Shown here: positions 54,738 to 64,000 of the stretch, one piece after another
Numbering within the stretch: position 1 is the first letter of the stretch
Layout: each line of letters starts with the position of its first letter
Assembly: GCA_016081115.2 (NCBI GenBank)
Contig: CM071934.1
Location: 58,885,267 to 58,949,266, forward strand
DNA from: Rehmannia glutinosa
Lineage: Eukaryota > Streptophyta > Magnoliopsida > Lamiales > Orobanchaceae
DNA length: 64,000 bases
Direction: 5' to 3'
The notes under the pieces: model-generated
What the model saw: the letters and a program-made list of their open reading frames with translations, nothing else
Databases searched by the model: none
What the model was told of the DNA's origin: nothing
Position numbers and translations under genes: made by a program

Positions 54738-55720
54738 ATGGCTGGTCAAAGAGGCAGAGGGAGACCACGTAACGTGGACAGGGAAAACCTTAACCCTCCG
54801 CAGGAGAGAACACCATCGCCCAAACTTCCACCAACTCCCCCAGAGGCCGGGCCCGATCTGACTACACAGGCACTTCAGCAGATCTTACTATTTATGCAGC
54901 AACAGACTGGACAAAATTGGAACGTGCAGGAATCGGTGGCAGAAAGCACATGATTGAGTATTGGAACGATTACTACATTTCGATCAACACATCTTTTGGG
55001 GGGAATCGGACGATGCCAAGGCCGAGGATTGGCTTGAATAAATGGAAAACATTTTGCTGCCCTGCGATATACCAGGGAACAACAAGTCACCTTAGCGGTA
55101 TTTTGATTGGAATCCACCACCCGTGATTGGTGAAAATCTGTGGAGAGAATGTGGGAACAAGACCGAACCTGAAGGACGTGGGACAACTTTCTGTTAGAAT
55201 TCAGGGACCAATACATTCCTCAGGTGGTCCGAGAAGCGAGGCGTGACGAATTCCACCGTTTGAGGTAGGGGAGTATGACCATGGCCCAGTACAAATCCAA
55301 ATTTTACCGACTGTCAAAGTATGCTTTGGGCCCCAGAAGCACCGAGGCGGACAAATTGTATAAATTTACTCGAAGGCTAAGATTAGAACTATAGAGACAG
55401 TTATTGACAGTGGAAATGGATACATACTCAGTTGGAGTTAGGGCAGCCTCTCGTGTGGAAATAGGTTTGAACTGAATTGGGCAACTTCAACATAACAAGG
55501 CATCGAGATTGAAGAGGCCAGTAATTGAGAAAATAACCGGACCTCCTACAAAATTTCAAAAGGGCGGAACTGGACCGACCAATAATGGGAAACAACCTGT
55601 GCAAAGTAAAATTTGCCTCACTGCCACAAGTCGGGACATATATCAGATCATTGTTGGCGTAAACAAGGGAAATGCCTCAAATGTGGCAGCGCTCAGCATC
55701 AACTACGTGACTGTCCAATG
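54738..55720 (+). pseudogene. Chromovirus gag
   Basis: ATG 54738 starts MAGQRGRGRPRNVDRENLNP. After a stop at 54951 the capsid domain continues in broken frames: DDAKAEDWLE, LLEFRDQYIPQVVREARRDE and MAQYKSKFYRLSKYA (about 54990-55320). Two zinc knuckles are intact in sequence: CPHCHKSGHISDHC and CLKCGSAQHQLRDC (55615-55720), both C-x2-C-x4-H-x4-C. At least four stops or shifts. Role when intact: particle assembly and RNA binding. Confidence 0.85.
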
Positions 55721-58700
55721 ATTTCTCCCCCAGAGAACAAATTCGCACCACCTCAGAAACATGGGAATGGATTGGATAACCGAGCAAGGGCACTAGCTCG
55801 TGTATTTGCTTTGGCGGGCAAGAAGGCCCGAATGCAACAGACGTGGTGGAAGGTACGCTTTTGGTATTTGACCATTGTGCTAAAGTATTATTCTGATCCT
55901 AGATCATCTCATTCATTTGTCACACCCCAATTTGCTCATAATTTGCATACATGCATGGAACGCATGCCTATCTGTTTAGAGGTGTCAGCTCCTATGGGCA
56001 CAAGCCAAATAGCTGACTCCATATATAACACATGTGAAGTTGAAATTGAAGATGCGTATTTTCATGTTAATTTGATTTTACTACCCATATCGGAGTACGA
56101 CATTATTTTGGGAATGGATTGGCTATCTGAACACTTTGCCAAAATAGACTGTCACAACAAAACGGTTAAGCTATGTAAACCAGGGAAACCATTAGTGGAA
56201 CTATCAGGGAGGGCACGAGTCTCGATGGCCCCAATCATTTCGGCCATCAAGGCTAAAAAAGCAATCACTAATGGAGCACATGGGTACTTAGTGTTTATAA
56301 TTAACAAACCTAAGGATGAAACTCAAATTCACGAGGTGCCCATAGTGTCAGAATACTTAGACGTATTTCCACAGAACTCACAGCTATCCCTCCCGATAGG
56401 GAAATTGAGTTCGCCATCAAAATCTTTCCAGGGACCGCACCCATAGCAAGAACACCCTACATGATGGCCTCTGTGGAATTACAAGAATTAAAAGCTCAGT
56501 TATAGAAACTAATGGAAGTATGTTTTATCAGACCAAGTACGTCACCATGAGGAGCTCCAGTGTTTTTTGTCAAGAAAAAGGATGGGACACTAAGGTTGTG
56601 CATAGACTATCGTGGCCTTAACAACGTACCATCAAGAATAAGTATCCCCTTCTGAGGATCGATGAACTATTCGGCCACCTCCAAGGAGCCATAGTGTACT
56701 GAAAACTTGATTTGCAACAAGGATAATATCAGTTGAAGATTAAGGAGGAAGACATCCCTAAGACATCATTCCAAACTAGGTATGGGCACTACGAGTGTGT
56801 AGTAATGCCGTTTGGGCTAACAAATGCTCCCGCAGCATTTATGGACCTGGTGCACCGAGTCTTCCGACCATACTTAGATCAATTTGTGGTGATTTTCATT
56901 GATGATATACTTGTGTACTCCAAGTCGAGGGAGGATCATGAACGTCATTTGAGAATGGTGCTGGAAGCGCTACAAGAGCACAAGTTATATGCCAAGTTTA
57001 GCAAATGAGAATTCTAGCTTAAGGAAGTTACCTTTCTAGGACACATAGTGTCTGGGAATGGAACCGCAGTAGATCCGTCAAAGGTACAAACCGTTGTTGA
57101 GTGGAAGCGACCAGAAACAGTGACCGAAATCAGAAGCTTTTTGGGATTGGCAGGATATTACCAAAGATTTATCAAGGATTTTTCCAGAATTACTAAATCA
57201 CTCTCGCAATTGACTCAGAAACAAGTCAAGTTCGAATGGAGTGATGATTGTGAGACCGGTTTCCAAGAACTAAAGAAATGACTCACGACCGCTCCAGTCT
57301 TGGCCTTCCCAAGTGGCACAGAAGGTTTTGTCGTTTATAGTGATGCGTCAAAAGAAGGGTTGGGAGCAGTACTTATGCAAGAGGGAAAGGTAATCGCTTA
57401 TGCCTCATGGAAACTGAAACCATACGAGGCCAACTACCCGACGCACAATCTAGAATTGGCAGCAATAATGTTCGCATTAAAAAAAGGGATAATTACAAAA
57501 AGTACCCCTGAGGTTTGGCCTAATTACAAAAAAACCCAGCTAACTTTAAAACTTACAAAAAGCACCCCTGAGGTTTGATTTAGTGTTAAAATTAGGGGGT
57601 AATCTGCAATGATTTTACAAATATGAATGGGGATTTTGAAATATATTTCAAACCTCAGGGGTACTTTTTGTAAGTTTTAAAGTTATTTGGGTTTTTTTGT
57701 AATTAGGTCAAACCTCGTACTTTTTGTAATTATCCCTTAAAAAAATGGCGACACTACTTATACGGGGCAACGTTCACCGTGTTCACGAATAATAAGAGTT
57801 TGAAATGTTTATTCTCCCAGAAGGACCTCAATTTGAGACAGAGGAGATGGATGGAACTAATCGAAGATTATCATTTCGATATTCAATACCACCATGGGAA
57901 AGCCAATGTAGTAGCAGATGCCTTGAGTAGGAAGGCTAGCATCGCCAGACTGATGATTAGGGAATGGAAATCCCTGGAAGATTGGAGCGTATGGAATTCG
58001 ACAAGAATGGACACCAAAATATTTTGTGCTAATATCTCAGTGAGACCTGAATTGCTGAACGAGATTAAAACAGCACAAGAGGGAGACCCAAAGATCAGAG
58101 ATCGTATGGAGAAAGTTTTGACGGGAGATCGCCTAGAATTCTCCATTACAGAAGACAAAATCTTGAAGTTTAAGAACCGGGTGTGCGTACCAAACAATAG
58201 GAACTGAAAAATAAGCTCCTAAGTGAATCACATCTCTCAAAGTACACCATACATCCTGGTGGTATAAAATCTACAAGGATTTGAAACAACACTTTTGGTG
58301 GGTAAACATGAAGAATCAAGTAGCCGAGTATGTGGCAAGATATTTGTTGTGCCAATGAGTCAAAGTCGAACACCAACGGCCATCAGGGTTACTACAATGT
58401 TACAGATTCCCGAATGGAAATGGGAATATGTCAGTATGGATTTCGTAACGGATTTGCCTAGAACCAAAGGAGGACACGATACCATATGGGTTGTAGTAGA
58501 TGATTTCATGAAAATCGGCCCATTTCTTACGTCAAAAAAAAAGACGGATCTACGAGTAAACTAAGCACAGTGTATATTTGAGAAATCTTACGACTACATG
58601 GAGTACCGAGAGATATTGTCTCAGACAGGGATCCTCGATTTGTCTCGAGATTTTGGAAATGCTTACATGAAGAATTTTGAGTTTCAGTATAGTGGCACAC

Positions 58701-59485
58701 CCACAGACTGATGGGCAATCAGAACAGATGATCCAAACTCTCGGAGACATGTTACGAGCTTGTACCCTAGATTTCCAAGGAAGTTGGAACTCTCATTTAC
58801 CATTGGCTGAATTTGCTTACAACAACAGCTATCAGGCCACAATTGGGATGGCGCCATACGAAGCACTATATGGACGGAAGTGCAGATCCCCACTACATTG
58901 GGAAATCGATGATCAATGGACTCCGAAAGAGCAGCGAAAGTCACCAATGATTCCGAAAGTCGACTTAGTCGAGGAAGCCATGGAAAAAGTCAGGATGATT
59001 AAGGAGAGGATTCATACCGCTCAGAGCGAACAGAAGAACTATGCAGACAAGAGAAGAAAGGATTTGGAATTCGAGGTGGGAGACGAAGTATTCCTCATAT
59101 TTTCACCACAAAAGGGATTAATACACCCTAAGAAGGGCGGAAAGTTGAGCCCTAGATTCATTGGGCCATATAAAATACTTAAGAGAGTCGGGAAGCTGAC
59201 TTATCAATTAGAACTTCCACCTCATATAGCTGGTATGCATGACGTGTTCCATGTCTCCATATTAAGAAAATACTAGCCCGACCGGAGCATATTATCTCAG
59301 AGGATATTCTACCCATAATAGAGAATTTGTCTTACATAGAGAAACCAATACAGATCATCGATAGGCAAGTACGCCAATTGAGAAGAAGAGAGATCCCAAT
59401 GATCAAGTTAGTGTGGCAAGCACATGATCAAGATGAAGATGCCACGTGGGAAATGGAAGAAGATATGCGAAGACAATACCCATAA
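55721..59485 (+). pseudogene. Chromovirus pol: PR, RT, RNase H, INT, chromodomain
   Basis: Protease at about 55880-56180 ends EYDIILGMDWLSEHFAKIDC, but its active site reads D-P-R-S-S-H-S-F where D-S/P-G is expected. RT (56480-57010) has FVKKKDGTLRLCIDYRGLN and the catalytic VVIFIDDILVYSKS, with stops near 56503, 56549, 56701 and 57006. RNase H (57048-57480 and 57746-57935) reads LGLAGYYQRFIKDFSRITKS, FVVYSDASKEGLGAVLMQ and VVADALSRK, split by a MITE. Integrase keeps D (YVSMDFVTDLPRT), D (VSDRDPRFV) and E (QTDGQSEQMIQTL). The tail AGMHDVFHVSILRKY and a chromodomain (59282-59485, DATWEMEEDMRRQYP) close the protein. Many frameshifts. Confidence 0.9.
57486..57736. mobile_element. 251-bp MITE in the RNase H region
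   Basis: Ends GGGATAATTACAAAAAGTAC and its exact complement GTACTTTTTGTAATTATCCC; inverted similarity extends about 95 bp inward (GAGGTTTG, CCTAATTACAAAAAAACCC, AACTTTAAAACTTACAAAAAG). It is flanked by a perfect 9-bp duplication TTAAAAAAA (57477-57485, 57737-57745). Long TIR plus 9-bp duplication suggests a Mutator-like MITE. Joining the flanks without one duplication copy restores the RNase H frame (ALK-KWRHYLYG). No coding capacity. Confidence 0.9.
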
Positions 59486-59503
59486 CTATTTTAAGTGGAA
59501 TTT

Positions 59504-59520
59504 GGGGACGGAGGGGAGAA
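59504..59520 (+). other. Polypurine tract of the chromovirus
   Basis: GGGGACGGAGGGGAGAA, two bases before the 3' LTR. Confidence 0.85.
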
Positions 59521-59522
59521 CA

Positions 59523-61169
59523 TGAGGCCCCGACTTTTATCAAAATAAAATACAATGTTGTATAGTGATGAATTATTTGGCTAAGTGTCACAAACCTATT
59601 ATTAATGAAACGTGACACGACTTTTATTTATTCCTTCCAACGTCAATTACACTTTCCTTATTTTCAAGTGTACCAATTTTAATTCCTTCTCAAGTATTAA
59701 TACTTAATCAATTAATTACGACTTTAGAAATATTGGACGCTCGATAATTTAGGAGTATATTTCAATCCTTATACAAATATTTCACCTTATTCTATAATAC
59801 ATTCCCAACCAACTTCCAATTTATTTTGAGAAAATACACATTTTGTTATTTCACATCCTTGTTTATATATATATATATACCTCTACATTTATTATTCCAA
59901 TTTAACAAGAGAAAAGAAAACAAAAAATGTTATCATCTTATACCATTTTTCGGCCATAGGGGTCACTACGGGGGAATCATATCAAATTTTTCTACCTCCC
60001 AACAAGGTTTAATCCTAGGGAAAAAAAATCAAAACAAAAATTTATTCCCCTACCCATCATTATCGGCCATCACCATATTTTAGGAAGGAATCCCACTTTT
60101 TTTTTTCTAATCCTACAACTTTAAAAACTATACCCTACAAAATCCCACTACACTAATTAATTACCCAAAAACAAAAATAATCACCCCCAAGAAGCCAACT
60201 TTTCGGCCATAGCTTCTAAAGGGGGGATCCATTCCATTTTTGTTTTGTTTTGTTGTTCCTACAAACATCCACCTTCCTCCAATAACCCCATTTCACAATG
60301 CAACTACCAAAACACAGAAAAATAAATAAATAAATCCTCCCTACACCATACCTTTAGGCCATAACAACTTAGGAGGGTATCTAGTCTATTTTTTACTCCA
60401 ATTACACCAATTATCTCCCAACAACCCATATTTCAACACCTTAACACTAAAACACAAAAAAAAAAAAAATCCCCTACACACAGATTTTCGGCCATAATGT
60501 TATTAGGAGGAATCAAAATTTTCTTTCATCTATTCAATCTCCCAACACTCTTTCATCTCCATACTTAGATAAAAAAAAATACACAAATACTCCCCCATTC
60601 CTTCCAAGGTGGCTGAAAATTTGCAAGAAGATAGGTGAGCAAAATATTTTTTCTTCCAACTCCATTTTTCTTCTTAAAACTTCAAGTATATACCTTCATC
60701 TTCTAACTTGATGAATCCTTCTTGTTCTGACACTCCTAGAATATTATTTCTTGAAGAATTAAGAATACCTAGACTTGACTACAAGCTTGAAGAAGAAATT
60801 CAAGACTACACACATTTAAGGTGAGAAATTTTAGTTTTAGTATTTTTCATCTTGACAACTTGAGGAATTAATTTTTGACTCAAGGATTTGAATTTTTGGA
60901 GCTTAGGGGCTGACCTATACAAGTTCAAGTTGAGGTTAGAAGCTTGAACATAAAAATTAATTTTTGGAGACTACTTGAGGACATTAAGGTATGTAGTAGC
61001 CACTTGGTCCTAGTATATTTCCTTGAACTTGAGATTTTAATTTTAATACCAAAATATGGTTTGGATGCCATATAAGGATTGACCTTCAAGAGCTTAAGTC
61101 AAGAAGTTGATACAAGAGAAGACTTCATTTTAAATCACAACTGAAAAACTACTACGAGGTGGGTGAAAA
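59523..61169 (+). mobile_element. 3' LTR of the chromovirus, first 1.65 kb
   Basis: It is collinear with 49368-50984 until GAGGTGGGTGAAAA; then the sequence changes abruptly to a Helitron-like start at 61170. The remaining ~2.35 kb of LTR, including the tandem arrays, is not seen in the window. Confidence 0.9.
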
Positions 61170-61698
61170 TCTATATATATATATATATAAAAGTTGAATA
61201 GTGTTATTTTGGGAAATTTCCAGCCAAAAACTACTTTCTAATTTTGGAAATTATCTGACAACTAATAAAATTAATGTTGTTGTTATTTTTTTTATAATAT
61301 TACTTTTCTGTATTAAAAACCAAAATTAGACAGGCAAAACATTGATAATGGATGTAATGTGTCTTGGGAATATCAACATATGTCTTGGAATTGTATTAAT
61401 TTGGTTAATTGGTTTTGTAAATCATTTAATATGGAGATTGCAAAATTTGAATGTGTTGCATTTAAAAAATTAAAACTTTTATTGAAAATATAAATGACTG
61501 GCATTCATTGAAAACGCATTAACAAATTTAAATATCATCTTGAAAATATGCATTAAAAAATAATTCAATAACTCCAGAGCAATGAATAACTCGGTGTGTC
61601 AGGAAAAAATGCAGTGTACAACAACTATATTATTGATTGACGATAAAATACAAATAATTAAATGGGAATGCATTGTGCTGCTAAAAAAGCCCCTTTGA

Positions 61699-61797
61699 AT
61701 CTGCAGTTCAAAATCAATATAAATAGATCCAATCCAAAATGCAAAACGCTGGAAAGAAAAACCCTGGAAGCCTGCAGTTTAAAATCAATATAAATAG
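61699..61797 (+). repeat. Direct repeat with two TATAAATAG boxes
   Basis: CTGCAGTTYAAAATCAATATAAATAG occurs twice, 71 bases apart (ends near 61726 and 61797). Each copy ends in a canonical TATA box. An ATG at 61863 follows but opens only 16 codons. Confidence 0.6.
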
Positions 61798-62645
61798 TTT
61801 AATCCATCCTACAAAATACACCATTTGTTAGCAACTGAATATAAAGAAGAGATAGTTGCAGAATGGACTCCTTATTCAGTTTCGTTATGGGCATTAATCA
61901 AACAAAACTGTAGTGGGCAATGGAACACCAATTATGTGTTATTTATAGTTTACTTGCATATGGAGACAACTCAAGTATTTTTGGTTTAGAATGCATTTTC
62001 CATGAAGTAGATGTATGTTCCTATAATCTGATTTCTTCCTTTTCTTACAAACTGATATTTTATATAAATATAATATACATAATCAATAGTATTCATCTAC
62101 AAATGAGTTCAAGCATTCCAGTTTCACAAACAGTGGAAATAAATTGATTTAGCAAGATTTGCAATAGTAAAAAAAACATGAAGGTTACAAAAATTTACTG
62201 TAATCCTCAACATGCATCAGAAGAACAATAGTTTAACAAATGGGAGTTTTTTATTCACTTTATTTGCACAATTCATTTTAAATTTAAATAGAAGTAATTA
62301 CCTAAGATGCAAGCTAATTTCCGTATAGGTGTCAGTCATAATTCCAAGTAGATGTTACAGAGAAAAAGATAGTAGTATAAAAGGCAACATATTTGTATCA
62401 ATGGTTTGCATCAAATGGCCTTTAGATCATGTTATGCGTAAATGGCCTTTTCCATTTTCATCTTCTAGGTAATCATGTTCTGCCGAAATCAAAACATATG
62501 AAAATTAAATGGATTATGCAGTTATAGTTGATTATGCATGAAATAACAATCACACGTTTCCCATTAGATCATGTTAAATTGATATATAAAAAAATTGAAC
62601 AAAAGTCTGGTAAATTAAGCAAACCCATTGAATAAAAATCAAAGA

Positions 62646-62683
62646 AGATGGGAAATTTTTTAGTGTTTGCAAACACTCCCTCT
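62646..62683. mobile_element. Right end of a hAT-like MITE
   Basis: AGATGGGAAA ... TTTGCAAACACTCCCTCTA matches the right end of the MITE at 13562-13866 (AGATGGGAAACAG ... TTGCAAACACTCCCTA). AGTGTTTGCAAACACT (62662-62677) is a perfect palindrome. No matching left end was found nearby. Confidence 0.4.
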
Positions 62684-62851
62684 ATTTTAAATTGTGATTT
62701 TTTATTTATTTAATTGGACGCGATTTAATTAAAAGATATCACACAAATTAGTTTTATTTACTTACAGTTGTCTGTTGGGGAGATCAAAGCGGTCCGACCA
62801 CTTGGATGAGGCCCAGAAAAGCCAAAGCCGACAGAAGTAATCAAAAGTGAA

Positions 62852-63034
62852 ATGACTATAAAACTGCAGAGTAATGTTTTACATCACTATCGCCGAATAT
62901 ATCCCGAAAATTTTCATTTGAATAAATATCTAAGATACCAAACAAAGGTTGATAAAAAGTATGATTTAGCTTATTTGGACCAAGAAAAACTTTTGGATAA
63001 ACTTAAAAATATTCAAGGTGCTATGCCAACATAA
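62852..63034 (+). other. 60-codon open frame, unidentified
   Basis: The frame reads MTIKLQSNVLHHYRRIYPEN and ends LDKLKNIQGAMPT. Its composition (K, L, Y, D) is less AT-driven than its surroundings, and it lies inside the presumed Helitron, a class that captures gene fragments. I do not recognise it and it may be chance. Confidence 0.15.
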
Positions 63035-64000
63035 GTAGCTTAAATTAAATTTTTGTTTCCACTCCTATGTCAGCCAAGAACTACACTTACAAATAGAAAG
63101 GCTATTTTTGATCATGCATTATCATATCTGTGAAAAAACACCTAAATCTGCAAATTAAATTATCAAGTTTATATCAAAAATATAAATCTAATCAATAAAT
63201 CTATGTAGACTAACAAGCATGGTCGCAAAATAAATGTGGAAATTCAGAATAAATAAATATAATGTCGATAGGAATATTCTTTTTGAATGTTAGTTGTATT
63301 TTTTTGACTCCTAATGTTTTGGGTCCCTATAATTAGTTGAGCAATCCGGATGTCATCTCTATTCAAAACAGCAAAGGAAAAGTGAAAGCAGTGAACCTCA
63401 AGAAACCAAGCATGTTTCTTTATTTTAATCAATGGATACAAATTATAATTGATTTGGGAAAAAATATTTTCTTCTTTTTTTTTATCTCCCCAAGCCCAAT
63501 TTAGAGTAACGGGTTGTTGTGTGGTTTCAATACTATTATGTCACACCTGTTGTATTAAGTCTGGATGAATTTTTTTATTTTTTATTACATGTATAGTTTA
63601 ATTGATTCAATCTAAATTAGTATAGCATCATATTAAATTGAATAAAAGATGAGTTATCTTCTGCGACTTAATTACATCACAGTTCTAGCAAGTAATATGT
63701 ATTTAAATTTATAAGTTTTACTACAAAGCCTCAAAAATGAAAAAAAAAATTGCTTTAATTTAGAGTTCTACAATACATATTATTGTATGAAAAATAAATC
63801 GAATCATTTTATTAGAAAATAATGAATCCGAAGGGAAAAATAAATAGATCTTGGAAAATCTTTAAAACAAAAAACAAACACGAATATAGAAAGGGAAAAA
63901 AGTAAAAGAAATAATGAAAACCCACAAATCTTCCCAGATCTGTTCACCCCAATACATTTTTTCAGGATTTCATTCATTTTTTTCTGTCAAAAATTAACAT
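63035..64000. other. AT-rich gene-free DNA
   Basis: No open frame, repeat or transposon end recognised up to the window edge; presumed interior of the Helitron or its flank. Confidence 0.4.

Larger units (their letters stand above)
49368..61169 (+). mobile_element. Tekay/Del-type chromovirus (Ty3/gypsy), inactivated
   Basis: 5' LTR of about 3.96 kb, tRNA-Met primer site, an extra upstream frame, gag with two CCHC knuckles, protease, RT, RNase H, integrase, a C-terminal chromodomain, a purine tract, then a 3' LTR whose first 1.65 kb is present before a Helitron-like end replaces it. RT before integrase plus a chromodomain defines a chromovirus; LTR length and chromodomain sequence suit the Tekay (Del) lineage. 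It interrupts the gag-only element and is itself interrupted by a MITE at 57486. Confidence 0.92.
61170..64000 (+). mobile_element. Probable Helitron, 5' end and body (continues off the window)
   Basis: The LTR is broken between A (61169) and T. The inserted sequence begins TCTATATATATATATATATA then AAAAGTTGAA, matching the TC...(TA)...AAAGTTGAA type 5' terminus of many plant Helitrons, which insert between A and T without duplication. In the intact LTR copy the corresponding bases are AAAA|TATTTC, an AT target. The body is AT-rich with no Rep/helicase motif in the window. No CTRR hairpin end followed by LTR sequence was found, so the 3' end is assumed to lie to the right. Confidence 0.55.

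Noticed and set aside
1..64000. tRNA, rRNA or organelle-derived insertions
   Set aside because: No intact tRNA cloverleaf, rRNA segment or recognisable plastid or mitochondrial gene was seen; the only tRNA-like boxes belong to the SINE at 9307-9513.

Overview
The window is nuclear DNA of a flowering plant, most likely a eudicot. It is AT-rich and gene-poor, packed with nested LTR retrotransposons, LINE fragments, a SINE, MITEs and other DNA transposons and a probable Helitron, and it contains a 100-base assembly gap. There are no operons or bacterial gene arrangements. The only convincing intact host gene is a single-exon reading frame at 17042-17557 (minus). It encodes a 171-residue protein resembling the C-terminal half of the SHOOT GRAVITROPISM5/IDD14-15-16 group but lacking zinc fingers.

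Layout, left to right. 1-759: 3' end and LTR of a Ty3/gypsy element of the same family as the one at 45.4 kb. 886-4446: two non-autonomous inverted-repeat elements, each bounded by (TA)n tracts and sharing the middle tract; the first has long foldback arms and is split by a Copia-like solo LTR (1203-2441, TSD CACCA). 5630-6899: a third element with long inverted repeats. 7.6-9.1 kb: degenerate tandem repeats and CA-rich DNA. 9307-9513: a tRNA-derived SINE with target-site duplications. 9.95-15.6 kb: unique-looking T-rich DNA with several short exon-like stretches, perhaps a decayed gene, plus a hAT-like MITE. 15.6-18.3 kb: a hAT-like element, the IDD-like gene and a CACTA end.

19092-31584: a Ty1/copia element on the minus strand (TSD ATAAT) whose downstream LTR is split by an Athila-type non-autonomous gypsy element (19825-25562, TSD CCTGG). 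31.8-35.4 kb: two 5'-truncated LINEs head to tail. 35467-36518: a DNA transposon with 8-bp TSDs carrying a minisatellite of GATCG palindromes. 36.6-44.2 kb: MITEs, a broken transposon-type reading frame, a minus-strand LTR-like segment and a Copia-like LTR.

45390-49367: a gag-only gypsy element (Tat-like) with a higher-order tandem repeat, cut by the next insertion. 49368-61169: a chromovirus of the Tekay/Del type with LTRs near 4 kb, gag, protease, RT, RNase H, integrase and chromodomain, all broken by stops and frameshifts. A 251-bp MITE with a perfect 9-bp TSD sits in its RNase H region. Its 3' LTR stops at 61170, where a plant Helitron 5' terminus appears to begin and run out of the window.

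The nesting gives relative ages: foldback element before its solo LTR; Copia before Athila-type; gag-only element before chromovirus; chromovirus before MITE and Helitron. The most distinctive pattern is that several unrelated elements carry tandem GC-rich self-complementary boxes, in two LTR families just upstream of the TATA box.
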